From the NCBI RefSeq assembly GCF_017744835.1, contig NZ_JAGIAM010000001.1:124001-188000 (forward strand): DNA of 64,000 nt, given 5' to 3'. The translations under genes were made by a program, and so were the position numbers. The first letter of the stretch is position 1. Each line of letters starts with the position of its first letter. This document shows positions 9,800 through 18,615 of this stretch, in pieces. This DNA comes from Sphingomonas sp. Lineage in GTDB: Bacteria > Pseudomonadota > Alphaproteobacteria > Sphingomonadales > Sphingomonadaceae. The notes below the pieces were generated by a model that saw only the letters and a list, made by a program, of their open reading frames with translations, was not told the origin of the DNA and ran no database searches.

Positions 9800-9830
9800 G
9801 GGCGGGGCCGCGAGGCTCCGCCCTTCCTCG
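9800..9830 (+). terminator. Probable terminator after metK
   Basis: GGGCGGGGCC and GGCTCCGCCC pair as a 10-bp stem (one G-U pair) with a GCGA tetraloop, then a weak T-rich tail TTCCTCGTTCT. It lies 27 bases after the metK stop and between converging genes, so it may serve both strands. Confidence 0.7.
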
Positions 9831-9853
9831 TTCTGGAGCAGTTTGCGCGTCGC

Positions 9854-10468
9854 TCAGTCCGGCGAGCGGCCTGCAGCGATGAGGATACGCGCCGCGGCTT
9901 CGACCAGCGCTTCGGCCGCCCAGCCGATCGCCGCGCCTGCCACGACGTCGCTCGCGAAATGCTTGGCGTCGGGAAGCTGGACCAGCGCGACGCCCGCTGC
10001 TGCGGCTGCGGTGACCGGACCCGCGGCAGGCGTCTCGCGCGCGATCGCGCGGCCGCTCGCCACTGCGCCCGCGGTGTGGCCGGAGGGGAAGGACGACCAG
10101 CTGCCGTCGCTTTCCTCCCCCTGCGCCTCGCGGAAAGCATAGCGGCCGTCGCGCAGCATCTTGTGCGGGCGCGTACGGTCGATCCGGTGCTTGAGCGCGC
10201 TCTTGATCAGCGTCGCGGCATATTCGCTCGCGAGCATCCGGGCGCCGGTGCGCGCCAGCCGCGGGCGGCGCAGCACCAGCCCCGCGGCGAGCGTGGCGGC
10301 GGAAGCGGCGAACAGCGGCGGCTGATCCGCCAGCGCAGCGATGCGCGCGGCAACGCGTACCGGCATTGCGTCACGCAGCCGCCCCACCTGCTGTGCGATT
10401 CGCACGTCGATGCGCTCGATCACGCTCGCCCGATGCGCGCCCTCGGGAAGCTTCTTCTTTTTCGACAT
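9854..10468 (-). CDS. PAP2-family phosphatase
   Basis: A 204-aa phosphatidic-acid-phosphatase-type protein. Three motifs of the superfamily are present: KHRIDRTRP, FPSGHTA (catalytic-site Ser-Gly-His) and KHFASDVVAG (nucleophilic-site His). Hydrophobic segments between them are short, so it is membrane-associated at most through a few helices. The N-terminus is lysine-rich (SKKKKLPEG). Likely substrates are lipid phosphates such as undecaprenyl-pyrophosphate or phosphatidate, but this is not shown. It converges on metK. Confidence 0.82.
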   Translation of the reverse strand: MSKKKKLPEGAHRASVIERIDVRIAQQVGRLRDAMPVRVAARIAALADQPPLFAASAATLAAGLVLRRPRLARTGARMLASEYAATLIKSALKHRIDRTRPHKMLRDGRYAFREAQGEESDGSWSSFPSGHTAGAVASGRAIARETPAAGPVTAAAAAGVALVQLPDAKHFASDVVAGAAIGWAAEALVEAAARILIAAGRSPD

Positions 10469-10640
10469 GGCCGATCAAACCCGCGGCCGGCCGCAAAGGT
10501 TCGCTGACGACTCGCGCAAATCCGCCGAATCCGGATTTCGGCCTCGGTAGATTCCCGGTGCGGGAGAATCCAATCGGGCACCGACCTTAGTTCCGAAAAG
10601 TCATGGTTAACATCTAGTTGGCGCATCGAAAGGAACAACG

Positions 10641-11471
10641 ATGCGCCCCGAGACGACTGCCCAGTATCTTCCGCTCCACATCGGCTTCCAGCCGATCGTG
10701 AACGTGGATTCGGGACGGGTCGTCGCCTGCCAGGCCGTGATCTCCGGCGCGCAGGGTCGCGCCTTCGGCGCGCTGCTCGGCGGACTGCCGGTCGACGAGC
10801 GGCCCGCGCTCGCGCGGCGTGGCATCGAGCTCGCCCTTGCCATGGCGGTGGCGGCGGGGCTGATCGAGGGCGGCGCGATGCTCGCGCTGCCGGTGCGCGC
10901 CGCCGGCGACGCCGACCAGACCGCCGCGCATCTCTTCTGCACTGCGCTCGCCCACGGTGTCGCGCCGGGGCGGTTGATCGCCGAGATCAGCGCCGACGAG
11001 CGCGGCCATGCCGACCAGGCGCTGGAACTCGCCAAGGCTTGCCGCGCGCGCGGCATCGCGATCGCGCTCGACAGCTATTCGGCCGGGCCGCTCGGCGTCC
11101 GGCTGCTCGCCGAAGCCAAACCGCGCTTCGTCAAGCTCGATCCGGCAATGACTCGGGACATTGCCCGCAACCTGCCGCGGTTCCGTGTGGTCGAGAGCGT
11201 GCTGCGCGCGCCGCGCAGTTTCGGCGCTACGCCGATTGCCCCGGGCATCGAGCGCGGAGCCGACCTCGCCGCGCTCCACACGATCGGCGTCACCCATTTC
11301 CAGAGCGAGGCGCTCGACATGCGCAAGCTCGCCGGGCGCGCGCCTGCGCTGATCGCCGATCTGCCGCCGCATCTCGACGTGCGCAGCACCGTGGCCGAGC
11401 CGCGCCTTCCCGGGGCGCCACGCAATCTGCGCACGGTGCCGCCGCAAGGCCCCACGCTTCGCGCGGCCTGA
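10641..11471 (+). CDS. Degenerate EAL-domain protein, probably without c-di-GMP phosphodiesterase activity
   Basis: A 276-aa stand-alone EAL-fold protein. The fold is recognisable: FQPIVNVDSGRVV at residues 16-28, IAEISADE, ALDSYSAGPLGVRLL and FVKLDP. The signature Glu-Ala-Leu is replaced by Gln31-Ala-Val, the second metal-binding Asp pair (normally DDFG) reads DSYS, and the KLD block lacks its usual continuation. These losses predict that it cannot hydrolyse c-di-GMP and may act as a binding or protein-interaction module. No signal peptide, GGDEF or PAS domain is attached. It is preceded by AAAGGAAC and followed after 38 bases by trmB. Confidence 0.78.
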   Translation: MRPETTAQYLPLHIGFQPIVNVDSGRVVACQAVISGAQGRAFGALLGGLPVDERPALARRGIELALAMAVAAGLIEGGAMLALPVRAAGDADQTAAHLFCTALAHGVAPGRLIAEISADERGHADQALELAKACRARGIAIALDSYSAGPLGVRLLAEAKPRFVKLDPAMTRDIARNLPRFRVVESVLRAPRSFGATPIAPGIERGADLAALHTIGVTHFQSEALDMRKLAGRAPALIADLPPHLDVRSTVAEPRLPGAPRNLRTVPPQGPTLRAA

Positions 11472-11509
11472 GGCTTGCACCCTCGGCGCGGTCCGCTAGG
11501 AGGCGCGCT

Positions 11510-12190
11510 GTGACCGATCCCACCACCATCCGCCGTCTCTACGGCCGCGCCAAGGGCCACAAGCTGCGTGCAGGCCAGGCAGCGCTCGTCGAGGAAATGC
11601 TGCCCAAGGTGAGCGTACCCGATAGCGGGCCGCTAGATGCGCGGACGCTGTTCGGCGACGACCGCCCGCTCGAGCTCGAGATCGGCTTCGGCGGCGGCGA
11701 GCATCTCGCCGGGCAGGCGGCGATGCGCCCCGATCACGGCTTCATCGGCTGCGAGCCTTTTCTCAACGGCGTGGTAGGCGCGCTCAACCATATCCGCGAC
11801 GGCGCCCTGGCGAACGTGCGCCTGCACATGGGCGACGCGCTCGACGTGGTCGAGCGACTGCCCGACGCCAGCCTCGATCGCGTCTATCTGCTCCACCCCG
11901 ATCCCTGGCCCAAGGCGCGCCACGCCAAGCGGCGGATGATGAACCACGGGCCGCTCGACCTGATCGCGGCCAAGCTCAAGCCGGGCTGCGAGTTCCGGCT
12001 GGGCACCGACGATCCGACTTATTGCCGTTGGTCGATGATGGTGATGGACCAGCGCCGCGACTTCGAGTGGCAGGCTAAGAGCGCCGCCGACTTCCTCACT
12101 CGCCCTGCCGACTGGCCCGAGACCCGCTACGAGCGCAAGGCGCGGCGGCAGGGGCACGAGGTGTGGTACTTCCGGTATCTGCGGGTCTAG
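11510..12190 (+). CDS. trmB: tRNA (guanine-N7-)-methyltransferase
   Basis: Methylates G46 in the variable loop of tRNA using S-adenosylmethionine. The 226-aa protein has the SAM-binding motif LELEIGFGGGEH, the acceptor-site motif YLLHPDPWPKARHAKRR typical of TrmB, and the C-terminal block TRYERKARRQGHEVWYFRY. The start is the GTG at 11510 after TAGGAGG. Its last 95 bases overlap the 3' end of the opposing exonuclease III gene. Confidence 0.93.
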   Translation: MTDPTTIRRLYGRAKGHKLRAGQAALVEEMLPKVSVPDSGPLDARTLFGDDRPLELEIGFGGGEHLAGQAAMRPDHGFIGCEPFLNGVVGALNHIRDGALANVRLHMGDALDVVERLPDASLDRVYLLHPDPWPKARHAKRRMMNHGPLDLIAAKLKPGCEFRLGTDDPTYCRWSMMVMDQRRDFEWQAKSAADFLTRPADWPETRYERKARRQGHEVWYFRYLRV

Positions 12191-12965
12191 GCCCCAAGTC
12201 CAACTCTACCCACACCGGCGCATGGTCGCTGGTCTTTTCCCAGCCGCGCACGAAGCGGTCGACCTCCGCCCCGCGCAGGCGCTTCGCCGCGGGGGCGTTG
12301 AGAAGCAGGTGATCGATGCGCAGCCCGGCGTCGCGGACAAAGGCGTTCCGGAAATAGTCCCAGAAGGTGTAGATTTTCTCGCCCGGGTGGAGGGTGCGCA
12401 GCGCGTCGGTCCAGCCCTGGTCGAGCAGCCGGGCAAAAGCGGCGCGCACCTCGGGCGCGAACAGAGCGTCGTCGAGCCAGCGCTCGGGCTTGTAGACGTC
12501 GAGGTCGGTGGGCATGACGTTGTAGTCGCCCACGAGCACCACCGGCGCGTCCATCGCGATCAGGCCGGCGGCATGGTCGATGAGCCGGTCGAACCAGCGC
12601 AGCTTATAGTCGAACTTGGGGCCGGGCCTGGGATTGCCGTTGGGCAGGTAGAGCCCGCCGATCAGCACGCCGTGCACCGCGGCCTCGATATAGCGGCTGT
12701 GGCTGTCGTCGGGGTCGCCGGCCAGCCCACGCCGCGTCTCGACCGGCGTGCAGCCGCGTGCGAGGATCGCGACGCCGTTCCAGCTCTTCTGGCCGTGCCA
12801 GACCGCGCCATAGCCGGCGGCCTCGATCGCGGCCTGGGGGAATTTCTCGTCCGGGGCCTTCAACTCCTGGAGGCAGACCGCATCGGGCCGGGTCTCCTCG
12901 AGCCAGCGCAGCAGCACCGGCAGCCGTCCGTTGACGCCGTTGACGTTATAGGTCGCTATCCGCAT
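12096..12965 (-). CDS. xthA: Exodeoxyribonuclease III
   Basis: AP endonuclease and 3'-5' exonuclease of base-excision repair. The 289-aa protein starts with MRIATYNVNGVNGRL and has the metal and catalytic motifs LQELKAPDEKFP, LVGDYNVMPTDLDVY, LRIDHLL and TSDHAPVWVEL. The family usually ends just after that last motif. Here the frame runs on for about 40 residues of low-complexity Pro/Ala/Arg-rich tail into the antisense of trmB. This tail may be a non-conserved extension. The start overlaps the end of the upstream acetyltransferase-like gene by 20 bases. Confidence 0.93.
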   Translation of the reverse strand: MRIATYNVNGVNGRLPVLLRWLEETRPDAVCLQELKAPDEKFPQAAIEAAGYGAVWHGQKSWNGVAILARGCTPVETRRGLAGDPDDSHSRYIEAAVHGVLIGGLYLPNGNPRPGPKFDYKLRWFDRLIDHAAGLIAMDAPVVLVGDYNVMPTDLDVYKPERWLDDALFAPEVRAAFARLLDQGWTDALRTLHPGEKIYTFWDYFRNAFVRDAGLRIDHLLLNAPAAKRLRGAEVDRFVRGWEKTSDHAPVWVELDLGPRPADTGSTTPRAPAAAPCARSGSRASRQGE

Positions 12966-14091
12966 CGGGCGAGAGTGCCTGGGAGGCCTCTGCGGTTCCC
13001 TCGCGACGGCCGCTGCGGCGCCAGAGCGGCCCGAGCAGCCGCGCCACTGCGGCCGCCGCGCCCGGACGGACGAAGATCCAGTCGCGGATCGCGGGCCCCC
13101 GCTCGGCGCCGATCACGCGCTTGTAGCCGCTGTCACCCGCGCCCCAGTCGACCCGCGTGATGCCGTCGTCGAGCGCGCGGACGAGGTTGCGGTAATAGAG
13201 CAGCTTGCCCGGCGAATGCTTGGCAAAGGCGGGATCATAGCTGTTCGCGATGGCGTATTTGAGCGCGCCGGCGTTGAGATCGAACGAGAAGGCCGCGGGG
13301 CTTCCTTCAATGCGCAGTACCGCTGCCCACATCATATCGGCGATCGCCGGGTCCGCCGCGGCGGCGCGCCAGAAGCTGCCGTGCCCTCCGGGGGTGAACT
13401 TGGCGTCGGAGCCGTCGGTGCGCGCCGCGATCCAGCTCCTTTCCTCGACCTCGGCGAGCGCGTCGAAGGCTGCATCATCCCAGCCGCTACCCGATACGAA
13501 GGCCCAGTCGAGCGCGCCGTGGCTCCCGAGGTGCTTCTCGTGGAAGCGGTTCTTGCGGAGCGTCGAGTTGCGCGGCCAGGTCGCCTCGGCGCGGAGTCCG
13601 GCCATGTCGAGGAGGTAGCTGTCGGCCACGAAACGATCGAGCATCGCCCAGCCGCGCGCGCACGCCGCGGCCTTAACGAGATCGAGCGCGGGGTCACCGT
13701 CGTAGACGGGTCCGAGCCGCAGCGCCCGCGCATCCTTGCCGAGGCGGGCAAGCAGCGCCTCGACGGCCTCTACCCCGGCATCCTGACGAACCGGGAAGCT
13801 GCGGAAGGGCCAATAGCATCCGGGTACCGAGACCAGCCCCAGCGCCGAGGGGCCCGAGGTCACCACGGGCAGCGCCGCCACGGCCTCACCCTCGCGGTGG
13901 ACGATCAGCGTGCGCGCGGCGCCGCCATAGGCCTTGAGCGCGGCCGCGAACCAGCCGTAGCGCAGGAAGCGATGCGAAGGCGCGGCGCGTGCCGCCACCG
14001 CGTCGATTCCCGCCGCCAGTCCGTCGAGGCATGACACCGCGAGCGACGGAGGCAGGCGCGTGAATTCGTCGAGCGGCATCGGCTTGGTCAT
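12946..14091 (-). CDS. GNAT-fold acetyltransferase, BioF2/CelD-like
   Basis: A 381-aa protein of the double-GNAT type associated with polysaccharide or capsule acylation. Features are the central EERSWIAARTDGS block and the C-terminal GNAT half with AAFSFDLNAGALKYAIANSYDPAF, KHSPGKLLYYRNLVRAL and WGAGDSGYKR. There is no signal peptide or membrane helix, so it is cytoplasmic. No polysaccharide genes lie beside it, and the substrate is unknown. It is co-directional with and overlaps xthA by 20 bases. The short C-terminal tail is charged and probably disordered. Confidence 0.72.
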   Translation of the reverse strand: MTKPMPLDEFTRLPPSLAVSCLDGLAAGIDAVAARAAPSHRFLRYGWFAAALKAYGGAARTLIVHREGEAVAALPVVTSGPSALGLVSVPGCYWPFRSFPVRQDAGVEAVEALLARLGKDARALRLGPVYDGDPALDLVKAAACARGWAMLDRFVADSYLLDMAGLRAEATWPRNSTLRKNRFHEKHLGSHGALDWAFVSGSGWDDAAFDALAEVEERSWIAARTDGSDAKFTPGGHGSFWRAAAADPAIADMMWAAVLRIEGSPAAFSFDLNAGALKYAIANSYDPAFAKHSPGKLLYYRNLVRALDDGITRVDWGAGDSGYKRVIGAERGPAIRDWIFVRPGAAAAVARLLGPLWRRSGRREGTAEASQALSPDADSDL

Positions 14092-14163
14092 GCGCGCGGT
14101 TTTACTGCGCGAGCGTTACCAACAGGTTTGACGGGCGCGCCGCTTCCCTCTCATAAAGCCGAA

Positions 14164-14655
14164 ATGGAAATGGGCCCCTATCTCTCGACCGTCGCCGACA
14201 CGATCCAGAGCGCGATCGCGCCCGTGTTCCTGCTTGCCGGCATCGGCGCGATCCTGAACGTTATGGTCGGCCGGCTCGCGCGCATCGTCGACCGCGCGCG
14301 CAAGCTCGAGCAGCTCCACCCCAAGTCGACCGGCCCCGAGCACGATCGCCACGTGATGGAGCTGCGGCTGATCGACCGACGCATCTCGGTGATCAACACC
14401 GCGATCTTCCTCACCGTCTCCAGCGCGTTGGCGATCTGCGTCGTCGTCGCGCTGATGTTCGTCTCGCGCCTGATGGCCTTCCACATCGGTGCGGTGGTCG
14501 CGGGGCTGTTCGTGCTGTCGATGGTGCTGCTGATGGCCAGCCTGATCTACTTCCTGGTCGAGGTCCGCATGTCGCTGGGCGCGATCCATGTCCGCGAGGA
14601 ATTGCTGGAGCTCGACCGGCTCGAGGTCCACCGCAGGCGGCGCTGGCGGACCTAG
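14164..14655 (+). CDS. DUF2721-type membrane protein
   Basis: A 163-aa inner-membrane protein with three helices: about residues 13-32 (AIAPVFLLAGIGAILNVM), 77-100 and 106-130. They flank a charged cytoplasmic stretch, RLARIVDRARKLEQL, that is characteristic of the family, and a second block MELRLIDRRISVINTAIF. Function is unknown. The frame opens at a TTG at 14128, but the ATG at 14164 gives the usual N-terminus. Its stop codon lies in CTAG, which is also read as TAG by the converging amidase gene. Confidence 0.8.
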   Translation: MEMGPYLSTVADTIQSAIAPVFLLAGIGAILNVMVGRLARIVDRARKLEQLHPKSTGPEHDRHVMELRLIDRRISVINTAIFLTVSSALAICVVVALMFVSRLMAFHIGAVVAGLFVLSMVLLMASLIYFLVEVRMSLGAIHVREELLELDRLEVHRRRRWRT

Positions 14656-16226
14656 CTGCGCGGCCCCAGGTCCACGGCTACCGTGGGCAGATATTTGGGC
14701 GCCACCCGCGCCTTCGCCGCCTGTTCATAGGCATAGCCCGCCCGGAGCAGCAGCCCGTCCGACCAGGGCGCGCCAATGAACGAGAGGCCGGCGGGAAGCC
14801 CGTCGGCCAGCCCCATCGGCACGGTGAGGTGCGGATAGCCCGAGACCGCGGGCAGCTCGCTCGCCGAGGGGCCGGTGAACTGGTCGCCGTGCACCGGATC
14901 GCTGAGCCAGGGCGTGCCATAGGTCGGCGTGACCAGCAGCTCGGCGCCGGCCGCCTTCATCATCTCGTCGAGCCCCTGCTTCGCGAGCCGCAGCGACTTG
15001 GCGCGCGCCGCCTTGTAGTCGGGATCATCCAACCCCTTGGTCTTCGCGGCATCGACGAAGATCTCCTGCCCGAAGAAGGGCATTTCGGCGGCCTTGTGGC
15101 TGGTGTTGAAGGCGATCACCTGCTCGAGCGTGCGCGTCTTCACCGCCGCCGGAGTGGTCGCCAGATAGGCGTCGAGATCGGCCTTGAGCTCGGTCTTGAG
15201 CACTGCCAGCTCCGCGTCGCCCAGCCCCTCGAGCTTGGGCATCTTGACCTCGACCAAAATCGCACCCGCGCCGCGTAGCCGGTCTAGCGCGGCGTCGAAG
15301 ACCGCGCCCAGGTCCGCGTCCATCTCGGGCCGCCAATAGCCGATCCTCTTGCCCCGCAGCGCGTCGGCGCGCAGCCCCTCGGCGTAGTTGCGGCGATATT
15401 TGTCGGCGTCGCTGGTCGCCGGGTCGGCGGGGTCGCTGCCGATCATCGCCGAGAAGAGCAGCGCCACGTCGCGCACGCTGCGCCCCATCGGTCCCGGCGT
15501 GTCCTGACTGTGGCTGATCGGCACGACATGAGTGCGGCTGACCAGCCCGACCGTGGGCTTCAATCCGACCAGCCCGTTCATCGACGCGGGGCAGACCACC
15601 GACCCGTCGGTCTCGGTGCCCACCGCCACTGCGGCCAAGCTCGCGGCCACCGCGGCGCCCGACCCGCTCGACGATCCGCACGCCGAGCGATCGAGCGCAT
15701 AGGGATTCCGCACCAGCCCGCCGACGGCGCTCCACCCGCTCATCGAGCTGTTCGAGCGGATGTTGGCCCATTCGGACAGGTTGGTCTTGCCGAGGATGAT
15801 CGCGCCCTCTTCGCGCAGCCGCGCGACCAGCGGCGCGTCGCGCTTGGTGTCGTTGGCGGCGAGCGCGAGGCTGCCGGCGGTGGTCGGCAACTCGCGCGTC
15901 TCGATATTGTCCTTGATCAGCACCGGAATGCCTTCGAGCAACCCGGGCGTGCGACGCGTCAGCTGGCGCCTGTCGCTCGCCCGCGCCTGATCGATCGCAT
16001 CGGGGCTGATCGCGATCACCGAGCGCAGCTCCGGCCCGGCGCGATCCATGGCCTCGATCCGCGCGAGATAGGCGCGAGTCAGTGCCTCGGCGCTCACCTG
16101 GCGCGTCGCCATGCTCGTGCGGAGCTGCTCGATCGAGACTTCCTCGACCTGCGGCGCGGCCTGGCCGTGCGCCTGCCCCGCCATGCCCGTCGCCAGCGCC
16201 AAAGCCAGCAGCCCCGTCCGCTTCAT
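14652..16226 (-). CDS. Exported amidase of the amidase-signature family
   Basis: A 524-aa amide hydrolase with a signal peptide (about residues 1-22, ending AHGQA), so probably periplasmic. The Ser-cisSer-Lys triad of the family can be read: Lys in VLIKDNIET, the Gly/Ser loop SACGSSSGSGAAVAASL, and the nucleophile Ser in VGTETDGSVVCPAS. Full family length. Substrate is not predictable; related exported enzymes act on peptide amides or acylated amines. The frame is open far upstream, but the ATG at 16226 is preceded by GGGGGACGG and opens the signal peptide. Confidence 0.88.
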   Translation of the reverse strand: MKRTGLLALALATGMAGQAHGQAAPQVEEVSIEQLRTSMATRQVSAEALTRAYLARIEAMDRAGPELRSVIAISPDAIDQARASDRRQLTRRTPGLLEGIPVLIKDNIETRELPTTAGSLALAANDTKRDAPLVARLREEGAIILGKTNLSEWANIRSNSSMSGWSAVGGLVRNPYALDRSACGSSSGSGAAVAASLAAVAVGTETDGSVVCPASMNGLVGLKPTVGLVSRTHVVPISHSQDTPGPMGRSVRDVALLFSAMIGSDPADPATSDADKYRRNYAEGLRADALRGKRIGYWRPEMDADLGAVFDAALDRLRGAGAILVEVKMPKLEGLGDAELAVLKTELKADLDAYLATTPAAVKTRTLEQVIAFNTSHKAAEMPFFGQEIFVDAAKTKGLDDPDYKAARAKSLRLAKQGLDEMMKAAGAELLVTPTYGTPWLSDPVHGDQFTGPSASELPAVSGYPHLTVPMGLADGLPAGLSFIGAPWSDGLLLRAGYAYEQAAKARVAPKYLPTVAVDLGPRS

Positions 16227-16438
16227 ATGCCGTCCCCCATTCGCCGAGGGCGACAGACTATTGCGTGGAAGCGGCGCACCACAAGAGATTGTGTTCAGCC
16301 GATTCCTCCACGCTAATTTTTTTTGGGTTCCAGCTTCGTTCTCTTGCCTTTCCGGGACGCGAGGATTGACCATGCGTCGCTGCGCTGCATCGGCTGCCAA
16401 GCGCGACATTTCAGCGACGAACGTTCCCCGGTAAGGCA

Positions 16439-16484
16439 AATTTGCCCCTTGTGCCCGGACTCGGTTTAGCACAATCTGTTGTGG
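16439..16484 (+). promoter_or_regulatory. Candidate tandem NrdR boxes upstream of nrdA
   Basis: GCACAATCTGTTGTGG at 16469-16484 is a near-palindrome matching the 16-base NrdR box pattern (ACAC-AT-rich-GTGT type) at most positions. Exactly 30 bases upstream, 16439-16454 carries a second, weaker box whose right half repeats CTTGTGC. NrdR, the repressor of ribonucleotide reductase genes, binds paired boxes about three helical turns apart, so spacing and target gene both fit. No consensus score was computed. Confidence 0.45.
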
Positions 16485-16524
16485 TTGGACTGAGGGGCAG
16501 TCTCTAGCACTGGTATCGCCGGCG

Positions 16525-16619
16525 CCGCATAGCCATATGCGGAAGGGGCGTTGCTGTGCCTTGGATCCGACGCGATGGACACTTTTTGTTCTCGCGTCCG
16601 TTGGTAGCAAGAGCTACCA
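16525..16619 (+). promoter_or_regulatory. Two small hairpins in the nrdA leader
   Basis: CCGCATA-GCCA-TATGCGG (16525-16542) and TGGTAGC-AAGA-GCTACCA (16602-16619) are perfect 7-base inverted repeats, both with 4-base loops, 59 bases apart in the 5' region of nrdA. Neither is followed by a T run, so they are not simple terminators. The whole 468-base gap 16227-16694 has no convincing gene; besides these hairpins and the NrdR-like boxes it holds a run of eight T near 16315. Confidence 0.4.
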
Positions 16620-16694
16620 TAGGATCCTGCCCCCGAGTCGATTGCGCGCGTGCCCTAAGGGGCGCCGCCAGAGGTGAAGTGAGGGGCTTTAGTC

Positions 16695-18614
16695 ATGGAA
16701 TTCAGGGACACCGAGAACAGCGTGAACGAGACCGTCACCGAAGCCGTCGCCGCTCCTGCCAAGGCCGGCGCCAAGCCGCGCAAGCCCGCGGCCGAGAAGG
16801 ATTCGCGCGCCGTCGCACCGCAGCTCTACACGCTCGAAGTCGATCACAGCCGCGACGCGCTGCTCACCGATTTCGGCAAGGAGACGCTCAAGGACCGCTA
16901 TCTGCTCCCCGGCGAAACCTATCAGGACCTGTTCGTGCGCGTCGCCTCGGCCTATGCCGACGATCAGGCGCACGCGCAGCGGCTCTATGATTATATCTCG
17001 AAGCTGTGGTTCATGCCCGCGACGCCCGTTCTCTCGAACGGCGGCACCGGCCGCGGCCTGCCGATCTCGTGCTTCCTCAACTCGGTGCCTGACAGCCTCA
17101 ACGGCATCGTCGACACCTGGAACGAGAATGTCTGGCTCGCCTCGCGGGGCGGCGGCATCGGCACCTATTGGGGCAATGTCCGCGGCATCGGCGAGCCGGT
17201 CGGCCTCAACGGCAAGACCAGCGGCATCATCCCCTTCGTGCGCGTGATGGACTCGCTCACGCTCGCCATCTCGCAGGGTAGCCTGCGCCGCGGCTCGGCC
17301 GCCTGCTACCTCGACATCTCGCACCCCGAGATCGAAGAGTTCCTCGAGATCCGCAAACCCTCGGGCGACTTCAACCGCAAGGCACTCAACCTGCACCACG
17401 GCGTGCTGATCCCCGATGCCTTCATGGAAGCGGTGCGCAGCGGCGGCGAGTGGGAGCTCAAGAGCCCCAAGGACGGCTCGGTGCGCGGATCGGTCAACGC
17501 GCGCGCGCTGTTCCAGAAGCTGGTCGAGACCCGCCTCGCGACCGGCGAGCCCTACATCGTGTTCGCCGACCATGTGAACAACAACATGCCCAAGCATCAC
17601 CGCGATCTGGGCCTCAAGGTCTCGACCTCGAACCTCTGCTCCGAGATCACCCTGCCGACCGGCAAGGACCATCTGGGCAACGAGCGCACAGCGGTCTGCT
17701 GCCTCTCGTCGCTCAACATGGAAACCTGGGACGAGTGGAAGGATGAGAAGGGCTTCATCGAGGACGTCATGCGCTTCCTCGACAACGTCCTGCAGGATTA
17801 TATCGACCGCGCCGAGCCGGGCATGGAGAAGGCCGCCTATTCGGCCGCCCGCGAGCGTTCGGTGGGCCTGGGCGTGATGGGCTTCCACAGCTTCCTCCAG
17901 GCGCGCGGCCTGCCCTTCGAGGGCGCGATGGCGAAGAGCTGGAATCTCCGCATCTTCAAGCACATCAAGGCGCAGGTCGACCAGGCCTCAATGGCGCTCG
18001 CGGTCGAGCGCGGCGCGTGCCCGGACGCGGCCGAGATGGGCGTGATGGAGCGCTTCAGCTGCAAGATGGCGATCGCGCCGACTGCGTCGATCTCGATCAT
18101 CTGCGGCGGCACCAGCGCCTGCATCGAGCCGATCCCCGCGAACATCTACACCCACAAGACGCTGTCGGGATCGTTCTCGGTCAAGAACCCGTATCTCGAG
18201 AAGCTGCTCATCGAGAAGAGCAAGAACTCGGACGCGGTGTGGAACTCGATCCTCGAGCAGGGCGGCTCGGTGCAGCACCTCGACTTCCTGACCCAGGAAG
18301 AGAAGGACTGCTACAAGACCAGCTTCGAGATCGACCAGCGCTGGCTGCTCGAGCTCGCGGCGGACCGCACGCCCTATATCGACCAGTCGGCCTCGCTGAA
18401 CCTGTTCATCCCGGCCGACGTCGAGAAGTGGGACCTGCTGATGCTCCACTTCCGCGCCTGGGAACTCGGCATCAAGTCGCTCTATTATCTCCGCTCCAAG
18501 TCGGTGCAGCGCGCGGGCTTCGCCGGCGGCGTGGAGGCCGACAACACGATCGAGAAGCCGCAGTTCAACCTCGGCGAGAGCACGGACTATGACGAATGTC
18601 TGGCGTGCCAGTGA
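16695..18614 (+). CDS. nrdA: Class I ribonucleoside-diphosphate reductase, large (alpha) subunit
   Basis: Reduces ribonucleotides to deoxyribonucleotides using a radical supplied by NrdB. The 639-aa protein has the active-site residues: Cys126 in PISCF, the NLCSE motif (Cys315, Glu317), the AVCC pair (Cys335/336), and the radical-transfer tyrosines in LYYLRSK. The C-terminus ends DECLACQ, a CxxC-type shuttle pair. It is about 120 residues shorter than E. coli NrdA because the N-terminal ATP-cone is missing. A disordered Ala/Lys/Pro segment occupies residues 10-40 instead. nrdB lies 1.7 kb downstream with five other genes between them. The DUF559 gene starts one base after the stop. Confidence 0.95.
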   Translation: MEFRDTENSVNETVTEAVAAPAKAGAKPRKPAAEKDSRAVAPQLYTLEVDHSRDALLTDFGKETLKDRYLLPGETYQDLFVRVASAYADDQAHAQRLYDYISKLWFMPATPVLSNGGTGRGLPISCFLNSVPDSLNGIVDTWNENVWLASRGGGIGTYWGNVRGIGEPVGLNGKTSGIIPFVRVMDSLTLAISQGSLRRGSAACYLDISHPEIEEFLEIRKPSGDFNRKALNLHHGVLIPDAFMEAVRSGGEWELKSPKDGSVRGSVNARALFQKLVETRLATGEPYIVFADHVNNNMPKHHRDLGLKVSTSNLCSEITLPTGKDHLGNERTAVCCLSSLNMETWDEWKDEKGFIEDVMRFLDNVLQDYIDRAEPGMEKAAYSAARERSVGLGVMGFHSFLQARGLPFEGAMAKSWNLRIFKHIKAQVDQASMALAVERGACPDAAEMGVMERFSCKMAIAPTASISIICGGTSACIEPIPANIYTHKTLSGSFSVKNPYLEKLLIEKSKNSDAVWNSILEQGGSVQHLDFLTQEEKDCYKTSFEIDQRWLLELAADRTPYIDQSASLNLFIPADVEKWDLLMLHFRAWELGIKSLYYLRSKSVQRAGFAGGVEADNTIEKPQFNLGESTDYDECLACQ

Positions 18615-18615
18615 G

